Below, one piece after another: positions 11,783 to 22,224 of a DNA stretch of 64,000 nucleotides (the first letter of the stretch is position 1; the number at the start of each line of letters is the position of its first letter). This DNA is from Toxorhynchites rutilus septentrionalis. Lineage: Eukaryota; Arthropoda; Insecta; Diptera; Culicidae. The notes under the pieces are model-generated. The model made no database searches. It saw only the letters and a list, made by a program, of their open reading frames with translations, and was not told the origin of the DNA. Made by a program: the position numbers and the translations under genes. The DNA lies in NCBI RefSeq assembly GCF_029784135.1, contig NC_073746.1, forward strand, positions 76,496,542 through 76,560,541. Direction: 5' to 3'.

Positions 11783-13083
11783 AAGGGTGTGTCACATCAA
11801 ATTGCATCACGGAAAAAACGCTGTAGAAATTTTGATTTTTAGGAATTATATCTTCAGCTTATAATCAGATAATCAGATAAGACTGTATAGATCACGTTGG
11901 CCATGCTTCACTGTCAATTTTTCGTAAATTTGGAAAAATGTCGTCGAACGAAAAAGAGCGTCGTGAATTAATCCTGTGCACTCATTTCGAGAATCCGGAG
12001 TTGTCACATCGGGACATCGGTAAGATGCTGGGAATCGTCCAATGCACGGTCAGCAGAGTACTAAAACGATACTTCGAGAACCTAACCATCGACCGGAAGG
12101 TGAAGAACGGCAAAAATGGATGCTCCGTCAGTGAAAAAGATCACAAGCGCGTAGTTAAGCAGTTTAGACGTGATCCGAGAAGTTCGGTCCGGGATGTCGC
12201 CAATAAGCTGAATTTGTCAAGTTCATTCGTCCAGCGGACCAAGCAGCAGGAGGGCCTGCGTACATACAAGGTTCAGAAGGCTCCTAACCGCGACGAAAGG
12301 CAAAACATGGTGGGGAAGACGCGAGCCCGGAAGCTGTACACCTAAATGCTGACGAAGCCGCATTGCCTGGTAATGAACGACGAAACCTACGTCAAAGCGG
12401 ACTTTCGTCAGCTGCCGGGCCTGTTGTTCTTCTCCGCAGAGGACAAATTCAGCGTTCCGGAGGAGATTCGCAAGCAGAAACTATCCAAGTTTGCCAAAAA
12501 GTAAATGGTGTGGCAAGCGATCTGCTCTTGCGGAAAGCGGAGCGCCCCCTTCGTGATGACCGGCACGGTAAACGGGCAGGTTTACCTTAAGGAGTGTCTA
12601 CAGAAGCGCTTACTATCACTATTGAAGCAGCACGAGGGCCCGACCATCTTCTGGCCGGATCTCGCTTCGTGCCACTATTCAAAGGACGTGTTGGAGTGGT
12701 ACGAAGCCAACGGGGTCACCTTCGTGCCAAAGGAAATGAACCCGCCCAACGCGCCGGAGCTTCGCCCAATAGAGAAATATTGGGCGATTATGAAGCAGGC
12801 CTTCCGGAAGAACCCAAAAGTTGTCAAATCGGAGGCGGACTTCAAGAGAAAATGGATTTATGTTCCAAAAAAACTACAACCTGACGTTGTACAGAACCTT
12901 ATGGACGGGGTAAAGAGGAAGGTACGAGCATACGGGCTTGGGCTCGAAGTATGAATAAAAAGAAAATGCCAAAAGTTGTTTAATAGTTTTTATTTTACTG
13001 TCTAAAATTTTCAAAAGGATCGGTCTACTGGGCGAATTTCTACAGCGTTTTTTCCGTGATGCAATTTGATGTGACACACCCTT
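11783..13083 (+). mobile_element. Full-length ITmD37E (DD37E) Tc1/mariner element
   Basis: Terminal inverted repeats of about 45 bp begin AAGGGTGTGTCACATCAAAT on the left (11,783) and on the right in complement (to 13,083). TA lies at 11,781-11,782 and 13,084-13,085. Both ends are intact, so the element could be mobilised in trans, although its own transposase is broken by two nonsense codons. Confidence 0.93.
11938..12954 (+). pseudogene. ITmD37E transposase pseudogene
   Basis: The frame spans 339 codons from ATG 11,938 to TGA 12,952-12,954. Two HTH regions are followed by an RNase-H-like DDE catalytic core. The first Asp sits near the end of the first open segment. The second Asp is in WPDLASCHY and the Glu in LRPIEKYW, with exactly 37 residues between them, which defines DD37E. 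Two in-frame stops disable it. TAA at 12,343-12,345 replaces a Glu codon still present in the copy at 1.5 kb, and TAA at 12,502-12,504 lies before MVWQAIC. The frame is otherwise intact, so inactivation looks recent. Confidence 0.92.
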
Positions 13084-13399
13084 TATACGAAAACCGGAGA
13101 GAACATGTCACTGGAAGCATTATCCATCGGTAGACATATTTTTGCCCGAAAACTATTTTGTTTGCTTTGATTTTAAACATCAAAACAAATCCTTGAAACT
13201 AATTTCCGACAGACTACATTAACAGTTAGTCTCAATTGAATTACATGTGCTCCTACTGCATCCTTTGTGCTTTATCAAAAGTATTTGAGTACATTGTTAA
13301 AATAAATATTTGCGAACGTCTGAATAGAAAAAAAACTTGTTACATCTGTTTCAATCTGGTTATCGCATAAAGCATAGTACCAAGATAACTATGCTTAAT

Positions 13400-13560
13400 G
13401 TTTTTTTTATCCTATTTGTTTATTTTGAGCTCTTTAGCATTTTAGCTGTAACAGAGTCGAATTTTTATCGTGTACATGTCACATGTTTATCATATATATT
13501 TAATTAGCATATTACACAGTTGCCATTTTTTTCGGCGTAAGAGTATTCCTTCTATACCAG
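13400..13560 (-). repeat. SINE family C, 3' fragment
   Basis: This is the inverted copy of the last ~170 bp of the element at 8345-8831. Shared blocks include TTTGTTTATTTTGAGC, TTTAGCTGTAACAGAGTCGA and CACAGTTGCCATTTTT. It lacks the tRNA-like head. Confidence 0.65.
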
Positions 13561-14185
13561 GGGTGGCCAAACTTTTGGGCATTGCGGGCGACTAATTTTT
13601 CAAATGTTAGGCTGCGGTCTACCAAAGTTGACTGTATCAAAAAGTCATTAGTAAATGTATTTAGTACTAGAAGATAGAACAAAGTTTTAACCCTCCTGTA
13701 ATCGTGCGCAAAACCATAACTCGTTTAACTTGTGCGTCTCTGTAATTTTGCTATTGTATATTTTTCGGCGTTATTGGTATTTATTTAAAGTAAAAAAGTT
13801 ATGTCTTGAAATTCCAGAAAATATTTCCAGTTTCGATAGTCATTTAACTCAGCCTCCTCAAAACAAAATTATTGATTCTCGGACTGTGAGACCGTATGCT
13901 CGAGTATAGAAGGGTTATTTAAAGGAAAATCGTAAGTCATACCAATGAATATTCAATGATAAATTATTTTATAAAATGAAAATAATTATTGGTTACTAAA
14001 TAATTGATACTTTATTTTCTGTAAAGTTTTACCAATTAATATCGTTTTTTTTCAAGGAAATTGTCATTTATGACATACAATTTGCATTTGCAACATGCAT
14101 TTACTTTTCATAAAAATACACTCAAGATGATTATTATATTCCTCAATTACCAAGAGGTATAAGAAATAGAGATGAAACGGATATT
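13560..14185. other. Probable hAT terminus and AT-rich DNA
   Basis: CAGGGGTGGCCAAACTTTTG at 13,559-13,578 looks like a hAT terminal repeat. No partner end was found nearby. The rest is AT-rich with no gene. Confidence 0.4.
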
Positions 14186-14190
14186 CTGTA

Positions 14191-14342
14191 GAGGAGGCGA
14201 TCTGGCGTAGTGGTAACATCCATGCCTCTCACGCTAAAGGTCACGAGTTCAATTCTCACTCCCGACATTCTTCCAAAAATGGAAGTATAAGTGACGAACC
14301 AGCCAAATGAGTTGAAAGTCACTATAATACAGAAAAAAAAAA
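14191..14342 (+). mobile_element. tRNA-derived SINE (family B, copy 2)
   Basis: It has the same sequence as the SINE at 5990, with A-box-like GGCGTAGTGGT, B-box-like GGTCACGAGTTCAATTC and an A-tail. Perfect 10-bp target duplications ATATTCTGTA lie at 14,181-14,190 and 14,343-14,352. The high identity of the two copies implies fairly recent activity. Confidence 0.9.
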
Positions 14343-14904
14343 ATATTCTGTAACTATCCGGCCAATATTTGTTATCCGGTCGGATACCGGATATTAGAAA
14401 AAAAATCAATGATTTTTCATTAACACAAGATAAATCTTTTTTTTTTTCAAAATTAGGTTAATATTTACTCATAACATTAGTTCATTGACGCTATTACATT
14501 TATTATAATGTTTTTTAAACGACTGATTACGCTTTGCTTCGTACGTTCAGAGAACAGTCTTTCACTGTAAACAATACTGCAAGGAACTGAAAGATAAACT
14601 GTAGCGAACCTTGCGAATTAAGGGTACCGTAAACCGGGGGCAAATTCATCACTATTTTCAGAAAAAAGTGTATGTTTCCGATTTTTTTTTGTTAGATTTA
14701 TACCCAATAATTTTCAAAATCAGTACTCAAGGGAACCATGCTATAGAGGCGACCCTTCTGGCCATCGGGCGGTGAATACCATACTAACATTCCTTCTCTT
14801 CCCCTGGTGACCGTAAGGACATGGCCGGTGTCGTTATTGGCTATTTAAAGCTCGAATCACCGAAACTTGTACAATGAGAATGATTTACTACTCCCAAGCG
14901 TCAT

Positions 14905-15005
14905 TCAGTGTGTTCTTTGTGCAATTTCGCTGGTTCAGGTCAATCACGGAGAGCAACTACGAAGTGTACAGTCTACCCAAGGTCAATCTCAGGCTCAATA
15001 GTTTT
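14905..15005 (+). repeat. Dispersed repeat shared with 34.23-34.33 kb
   Basis: The block centred on GAGAGCAACTACGAA and GTACAGTCTACCC recurs inverted at 34,230-34,330. A TATTTAAAG motif precedes it by about 60 bp. It may be part of an LTR (BEL/Pao- or gypsy-like), but no coding domain or second LTR is nearby. Confidence 0.45.
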
Positions 15006-15609
15006 TAAAATCAGTACTGGTGCTAAGGCCACAAAACGATGTGGAAAGTTCTATTCAAAAAAATCCTTAGGAAAATGTAGCATTGGAGTGAAATTGATCA
15101 ATCCATGCGTCTATGCGACGTGCGATATTTTGCGTCCGATTAAATTGCATAATACCTCTAAAAAATTATGTTTGTTTTTAGTAATACGTTTGATCAATTT
15201 CATCCCGGTAATCAATTTGCCCTCGGATGATAGTACTGCTTAGATTTTGATGACCATCAAACGTAAGGAACGTGATTGCGATCGATTCGGATTGTTTTCG
15301 GTCGATCTTGTATGTACCGTAAAAGCGGCTATCTTTGATAGCTTTTTTAATCATTATCTAAATGTACATCTCTTGAACGGGTTTTCACCACTTTTTAAAT
15401 TTTTAAAATAAGTACTGGATATTATAGAATACATGTACAACAACAAAACCCATCCGTATTGTTTCAAGTTTGCTATTGATTATGTTTTGTAATCAATGGT
15501 CAGTTTTCTGTTTTCTGGTAACTTTGATAATGCTGAAATAATAAAGGAAAATATTAGAAAAAATCACTATTTTTATTACGATAGATTATATTGAGGTAAA
15601 GTTTCATAA

Positions 15610-15834
15610 AAGGGCTGTTCATAAACCATGTGGACATATTTTTCGTGGGTGATCCCAAGGTGGTCATCCACATTCCACGTGGTTAGAAGACTTTGAATTC
15701 CGCTCCCTTTTTTCGACGGTCTTCTAGTTATATCATAAAACACTTTTTATGAATTGTGGACATTTGCAAACTCCTCTTTCCCACTTGACTGGCCACGTGG
15801 AATGTGGTCCTTTACGTAAAGTATGAACAGTCCC
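15610..15834. mobile_element. MITE nested in the pogo-like element
   Basis: GGGCTGTTCATAAACCATGTG at the left and GTATGAACAGTCCC at the right are inverted. ATTCCACGTGG and CCACGTGGAAT form a second inverted pair inside. The target duplication is unclear. Confidence 0.55.
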
Positions 15835-16039
15835 AAATATTTCTGACAGTCCAAGGGGTCATCCGTAATCCACGTGGACTTGTTTTATTTTGTGATTTTA
15901 GGTTTTCTCCACTCTTTGACAGACATTTGCCAATTTCCTTCTCTCTCATAAACCGAAAATTTGTATAGAAGTAGGCAGGCTTTTCCTGAGGAGACGTCTA
16001 CATTTCACGTGGGTTTTGCTTTGCCTTTAGCATTCGGGT

Positions 16040-17445
16040 GGCGTACTTCATTAGCATGGGCATCATCTTCGACTTCGGGCGCAGTTTCAACTTTCAGTTT
16101 TTTGGCCACCAACTTGCTGAACTTGCTCTCCGCTGACCTGGCTGAACATCAATCAATCGACGCTTGCGAGGAATGGTTCGCTCCTCAGCTATTCCGAACC
16201 GCTCTTCTTTCAGCATAATCACTAGCTGTTCTGAGAAGGATGAGTTAGCTGCAGTATATCCAGCATTAGACTCATCTCCGCTGCTAGGAAGATTCTTGAG
16301 GACTGCATTTTTGTTCAATGGATGAATTCCAGATGCTTTAAACCCAGCTTTTATATTCTTTGCGCTGTTTGCCTGAATTTTCTCCAAAACCTTCTTCAAA
16401 AGTCGAGGAAAGATGTGTTTAGGAACACATCCTTTGTTCTTTTTCTTCCAGTCGCTCAATGTATCTCTCCATGTCTTTTTCAACGGTCCAAAAAAGACTA
16501 CATCAAGGGGTTGGCATAGGTGTGTAGAGTTAGGCGGCAGCAGAAAGAAGCTGATGTTGTTGGCAATGCAACTTTGTAAAATAAGGAAGCTCAGGTAGTG
16601 CTACCGTGAAGAACCAGTCCTCGAACACAACAGAGTCGAACCAGCCTAGAAATTAATTAAAATTAGAAAAGAGGAATTTCTACCAATTCTACACATATTA
16701 CCAAATTTTGTGCGGTTGTATCTACAACCTTTTGGTCCTTCCTCGGTCCACGTTGGATACAGGTGGAGAGCTGCATAAACAACGTATGGTGGCATCACTT
16801 TTCTATTGCCTGCTCCCGCAAACATCACAGAAAATGAAGAATTGGAATGGTCCATAACCCTGTCGACGTGTTTTTGTCCTCTTTGCACTACGACTTTTGT
16901 CGATCCCGGATCATCGCTAAAGTTGGTTTCGTCGTAATTTATCATGTTTTCTGACGGAACATCATCCACGGTTGTCGCGAGATTGTCAAAGTATTCATTG
17001 ATCGTTCGTGGCACGACTTCGTTTGATGTTCTGGGACAAGCGCGATACTAAGTTGTGCCGTTTTAGGAATGAGTTAACCCAATCTTTTCCGGGAGAATTG
17101 TTCTTTAGTTTGGTGTTCATCTTGTTGTGATCGAGGAATTGCTTGACGAGCTTCTTAATACAATCCGCAGTCAGAGGAAATCCCCAGATTCCGGCCACAC
17201 GTATCAGCAAGATCCTTTTCTTGTGCATCGGTTAGAACGTTAGGGGAACCTGGTTTCTTGACATGTAGTCCGTGCACCATATGGTACAACGTACCGTACG
17301 GTATGCCGAAGTTCCATGAAGCCGCGTATATAGATGCTCCTTTTTCCTGCACTTCAGCTACAGCTGCCTGTAACTTTTCGGGTGTGTAGTCTGTATAGGT
17401 TCTTTTGTCATTCTCTCGCGACATTTTAGACGATTTAGTCGGCAC
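16040..17445 (-). pseudogene. Pogo/CENP-B-type transposase pseudogene
   Basis: Read from 17,445 leftwards. A psq-type HTH comes first (YTPEKLQAAVAEVQEKGASI, then GIPYGTLYHMV). A CENP-B DNA-binding HTH follows, with GFPLTADCIKKLV, then GKDWVNSFLKRHN. The DDE_1 catalytic region contains NYDETNFSDDPG and PPYVVYAA. The tail includes FKASGIHPLNKNAVL, typical of the C-terminus of this superfamily. Stops and frameshifts near 17,000-17,170 and 16,500-16,640 split it into at least four pieces, and the segment that should carry the second and third acidic residues is damaged. It is not functional. Confidence 0.85.
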
Positions 17446-18186
17446 TACAGTTATCAGAAAACGAATAATAACTTTGTTAAAAAATCACGAATATGCACCG
17501 CAGGAGGAACTTGTTGGTTTGTTTACAAACAATGCGTGAGTATGGTAGTTTGCTCATTCTGTCGAAGGTAGTCTGGATCTTACCAGTGGAGCAACCTGAA
17601 TGAACAAACCATGATCCGGTTTTTGAAATATTGGATGTTTCTTAGAAAAATGCAAATTTAACGCACATATTGACATTTATATGAACGAATATTTGAGAAA
17701 ATATTGAGAGCAGTATACCAACATTAAAAAATCTATATTGGATTATGGCTCCCTGGGTTAGTTATATGAGAAATATGTGATTGTTTTAATGGCTTATAAG
17801 ATAGCTCAAAAATCAGTAAAAATGTTTATTGATAAATGAACGACGCAAACAGCACAAAATCCTAGCTGTATACATAGAATATCACCTCATTTACGAAATG
17901 GTAACATATGTGCTATAGTAAATATAACGAGAATAATGTGATAGGTAGTTATTTGCAGGTCATCATGCGCTATCAATGTTACCCGCACTATCAAAGCTAG
18001 CCGCTTTTACGGTAATGGATTTTTTTAATGAAAACTGACTCTCATTTTCATTTGCCACTTCGTTGAAATTGTCCCAAAAGATGCCATGAGCTTCACGTCT
18101 GAGATTTAAATCAGTTTCGTCTCTTTCGTATTCTTACTCGATAAGTATTAAAATTATTTCAATATATCCACAAAAATTTCATAATT

Positions 18187-18360
18187 GAGGGGCTTAGAAT
18201 GCAAGGGGTGTAAGTGACTTGATCGATTTTTCTTCATCAACTTTTTTCTTTCGTGAATAACTCAGCGCACAAAAACGTTCCAATTTCTTTTGGCTATAGA
18301 AACCAATAATTGTGGTTCTGACCTATCGTCCACATTGTCAAATAAGCTGGGAAAAAAACT
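18187..18360 (+). repeat. MITE family M, partial copy
   Basis: It shares GGGGTGTAAGTGACTTGATC, TCTTCATCAACTTT and TTCTGACC.AT...CA.ATTGTCAAATA with the palindromic copy at 40,776-41,030. Confidence 0.55.
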
Positions 18361-18399
18361 GTTCAATATTCTATGCAGAAAACTTGATACTCAATTAGG

Positions 18400-19900
18400 G
18401 AGTATTCATTCTATACGGAAAATTTAATCATAGTTCCTTATTTTTATGTAAAAATGCGTTTATTGCTATCTAAAATATAAACCTCTATTTGCTTCATGCA
18501 GTTTCTTCAAGTTTCGTATTTGTAAATAAGAAACCGAATACCCGGCCATCCGATCTCGAAGCTTACCGGATATCCAGTATCCGGTCAGACGACTATCCGT
18601 TTCAACACTAATAAGAACTATCTGTCGGTCCTCATTATGTAAATTGAATCGAACGGTCAATTCGATCCCTATAACTATTACACCAAGCAACTTTTCGTAT
18701 TTTGCAAATCGATAAAATCTTATCCAATCGAGTTCTCCCTCGAACGTCATGTATTGCGAATTGCATATTGAGAAATGTTGTGAGAAATGTTAAGCGAAAA
18801 CTTTTGCGAGACTTTTTGCCATTGATGCAATAAATGTGTAATTAATGACAGCAATGTGTATCCGAAAAGATCAGCACTTTTTTACTTTTGACAAACAAAG
18901 ATTTTTTAGTTGAGATTATTCAGACATAAGAAACTCATGTAAACAATTATACTGCTCTTCAAAACAGCTAGTTCAACATAACTTAAACCGCTAACTACTA
19001 AAATAATGATTTCTGTGTATCCGAAAAGTTCAAAACTTTTCAATTTAGATAAACAAAGATTTTGTCGCTTGAGACACTTATTCGATTATTAAAATGGCAT
19101 GAGACATTTATACAAACAGTAGTTCTGATACTTATGAACAATTTTACCATTACACCAAAGTGTTGGCTAAATTCTACTGTTATGATTTTTGTCTCATATT
19201 CCTATGCATTTAACGCACTGTGCGTCGTGGTCATAATGGATGACGAAATTTACTTGGTGATTTTCTTGCTTCTACAAGCGCCTCAAGATGTGGTGTGCCA
19301 TCATGGTGCTGAATGGGCCATTCACTGGGATCATTTTTCGACCAGACCTTCTCAACATCTAACAGCTACGACCGATAAAAATTGTGGGTTAACCTCAAAC
19401 GCAGGATAAATGATTAATTTTAATTTAGAATGATTGAGACTCATCTCATCGTTTTTTTCCATCGGCATCCGAAATTAGTCCTTTTTTAATTCGTACAATC
19501 TAGCACTAATACATCACACAAAATACTTTTAGAACGTCGACCTCCGCTCAGCACATTTGTGGAAAAATAATTCGGAAATGAAATTGCGAGCTGCGCGCAA
19601 TGGAATAACAACTGTTTGAGGTATTTTAATAGATCAAAACCTGTAAGTATTTGGCAGCATTGCTGAGAGATATAGCAAAACACTATATTATTAATGACAC
19701 CTTTTAACAATGTTTCAATGAAATTTTATAGAAAAAAATAGTTTGTAAGAGTGAATGCGCGGAAATACTCGCAGGCACTTGTTAAGCTTTCCGTTTTTAA
19801 CAATATTTCGTTTCCCAATGTTTCGTTCGTCTCATATTTATTATAGGACCTTTTACGTTTCATGTTAGATGTCTTATTATACTTTTCTTTATTAAAAACA
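18400..19900. other. AT-rich DNA with a short direct duplication
   Basis: TGTGTATCCGAAAAG followed by AAACAAAGATTTT occurs at about 18,856-18,911 and again at 19,014-19,071, a diverged direct repeat about 158 bp apart. A TATCCGG-rich patch (18,540-18,600) resembles one at 14,345-14,400. No supported gene. Confidence 0.45.
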
Positions 19901-19904
19901 TATA

Positions 19905-20945
19905 TTTTTATTAGGGCTCATATGGCGTCAGTCTGACAGGGCCGGGAGTTTAATATTTCGACAATGTTTGCCTTACAACTATGTTAGTAATATGTAGCAT
20001 TACAAGTGTTCTCATAATTGGAATATTGCAGTCTGCAATGCTCTGTACGTGTATCCGACACGGGACACTTCCTATTGGGATGCAGCTGACCATTATCCAG
20101 CAACGTCTCCCTAGTCTGTACCCCATATCTAGCGTGGTGCGTCTTTCTCGACTCGAGGAATCCAGGACAGAATGGTCACTAACCGGCAGAATCATCAGCT
20201 CGTGTAGAGTTGCCATGAGAGGTACAATCCTCAGCTCTTGGTGAATGATCAGTGGGCTGCACAACCTTCGGCCCGTGTATCTGTAAAGAGTGACAGTGTG
20301 TATGTATTGCCGCGACTAAGTAATAGATTATCGATCGGATAGGAGGGATATGATACAGGGATACAACGAAGGAAACATCATTAAACGTTGACATCGGCGT
20401 TTCTGAGGAACAGAAATAGATGGAGCAGAAGATCAGGGTCACGGCTACCTAAGATATCCCGGACGGGGATTTCCGATTGTCTGCCTTGTACCCTCAATGT
20501 TCTTGTGAGCTGAGAGCGGGCAGCATGGAAGCGGATATACGACCAGACAACATGCTCGATGTCGTGGTAGCCACAATCACAAAGATTGTTTGCTGCGAGC
20601 CCAATGCGATAAAGATGCGCGTTTAGGTTGTAGTGGTTGGACATAAGCCGAGATATCACGCGAATGAAATCACGACCTACATTCAATCCCTTGAACCATG
20701 CACTCGTCAAGACCTTAAGGATAATCGTGTGTAACCAACGACCGAACTCATCTTCACTCCACATGCGCTGCCAACTTACGAGCGTGTGCTGACGAGGAAT
20801 GTGGAAAAATTCATTATAAGCAATTTGCCTTTCAAATAGTGTGCCTTCTTATGCACCCACCATAGCTAGCTAGTCCGCTTTCTCATTCCCCGGAATCGAG
20901 CAATGAGAGGGAACCCATGCTAAGGTAATCTTGAATATTTCTTCG
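19905..20945 (-). mobile_element. 3' end of an RNase H-bearing non-LTR retrotransposon
   Basis: The minus strand starts near 20,945 with FKITLAWVPSHCSIPGNEKA, the C-terminal motif of a retroelement RNase H. It continues through WSEDEFGRWLHTI and LYRIGLAANNLCDCGYHDIE, a Cys/His-rich tail, to a stop at 20,381-20,383. About 470 bp of probable 3' UTR follows. RNase H places it in the I/R1/LOA group. The reverse transcriptase is absent. Confidence 0.75.
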
Positions 20946-21057
20946 ACCAAAACACTCAATAGTTGTCTTATTTTTATTTGCACTTCTACTCGTCGCATCA
21001 GCTTTATCAGCAGACGGATTGCATGCCAACTCGACTGGCCGTTGACAGAACCATTTC

Positions 21058-22224
21058 AGATAGCAGTGAAACGTTGTGGGTGTAAGGACATGGGTCATTT
21101 AAGCAACTTTGCATACTTGAAATATTCGAAAAATAATTAGACTACTTTTGGGAAAAAGCCAAATTTTTTTTCTCAATTTTTTACAAAAATTTATGAAATA
21201 AAAACTATGATACCTACAAAATTATTGTCAAAGGATGAAATGTAGGAAATTGTTTCACACAAAAAAATACCGAATATTTTTTGGAAAAAAATTTCGCTGA
21301 CAAAAAAGTTATTTTAAACATTAGAACTCATTTTTCTCAAAAACGTATTTTTCTAAAATTCCCATAAATATATATATGGAGAGCGCTTACAATTTCCAAC
21401 AAGTTTTCCATGCATCGGACGATGGGCACATTTACATGGAAAAAGTTTTTCTAACAACAACCTTTTCATGTTTTTCTTTGAAAAAATACGTTTAATGTTC
21501 GATTTGTACATTTTTATCTATTTTTTCAGAATTTTGAAAGCTTGTGTTTTCGAGAGAAATGAATTTTAATTTTGAAAATATTTTTTTATTCAATGAATTT
21601 TTTTTTCAAAAAAATCTTCGGTAATTTTTAATGAAAACTTTTTTTTTCAGGAGTCTTGATACAAAAATGACTTATATTCTAAAAACTATAAAATATATAA
21701 AGTTGATGTCTTCGACAAAAGTTTATATTTTAACAATATCTAAAACTTTATTGAATGCATCATATCGCTATCTTGACAAAATTAGGATAAGTTCTATTTT
21801 TTTCAAAGAAAATATGAAAAAGTTGTTGTTCGAAAAACCTTTTCCCTGTAAAAGTGCTCATCTTCCGATGTATGGACGACTTGTTGGAAATTGTAAGGCC
21901 TATTCATATATATATTTTTGGGAATTCAAAAAAATACGTTCTGAGAAAAATTAATGTTAATTTTTTTAAATAATTTTTTTGTCAGCAAAATTTTTTTCCA
22001 AACATTTTTTTTAATTTTTGTGTAAAAATTTAAACAATTTCCTACATTTCATCTTTTGACAATAATTTTGTAGGTATCATAGTTTTGAAGTTATAATTTT
22101 TTGTAAAAAATTTAAAAAAATGGCTTTTTCCAAAAAGTAGCCTAATTGTTTTTCGAATATTTGAAGTATGTTAAGTTGCTTAAATGACCCATGTCTTTAC
22201 ACCCACAACGTTTCACTGCTATCT
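21058..22224. mobile_element. 1.17-kb palindromic foldback element
   Basis: AGATAGCAGTGAAACGTTGT at 21,058 is mirrored exactly at 22,224. The two ~580-bp arms stay alignable throughout with a few per cent differences and small indels, and almost no spacer remains at about 21,640. It is very AT-rich, and the 107-codon frame at 21,631 is an artefact of this. No transposase is encoded. Confidence 0.85.

Larger units (their letters stand above)
15317..18012 (-). mobile_element. Pogo-like DNA transposon with both ends
   Basis: The left end CCGTAAAAGCGGCTATCTTT (15,317) and its complement at the right (to 18,012) form ~27-bp inverted repeats. TA duplications lie at 15,315-15,316 and 18,013-18,014. 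Total length is 2,696 bp. It encloses a degenerate CENP-B/pogo-type transposase and, near its left end, a nested MITE. This is a clean pair of termini for a pogo/Tigger-like family. Confidence 0.85.

Noticed and set aside
16322..16598. + strand ORFs across the pogo-like element
   Set aside because: They are antisense shadows of the transposase pseudogene.
19062..19409. 115-codon + strand ORF
   Set aside because: AT-rich chance opening without motif; its start overlaps a diverged non-coding duplication.
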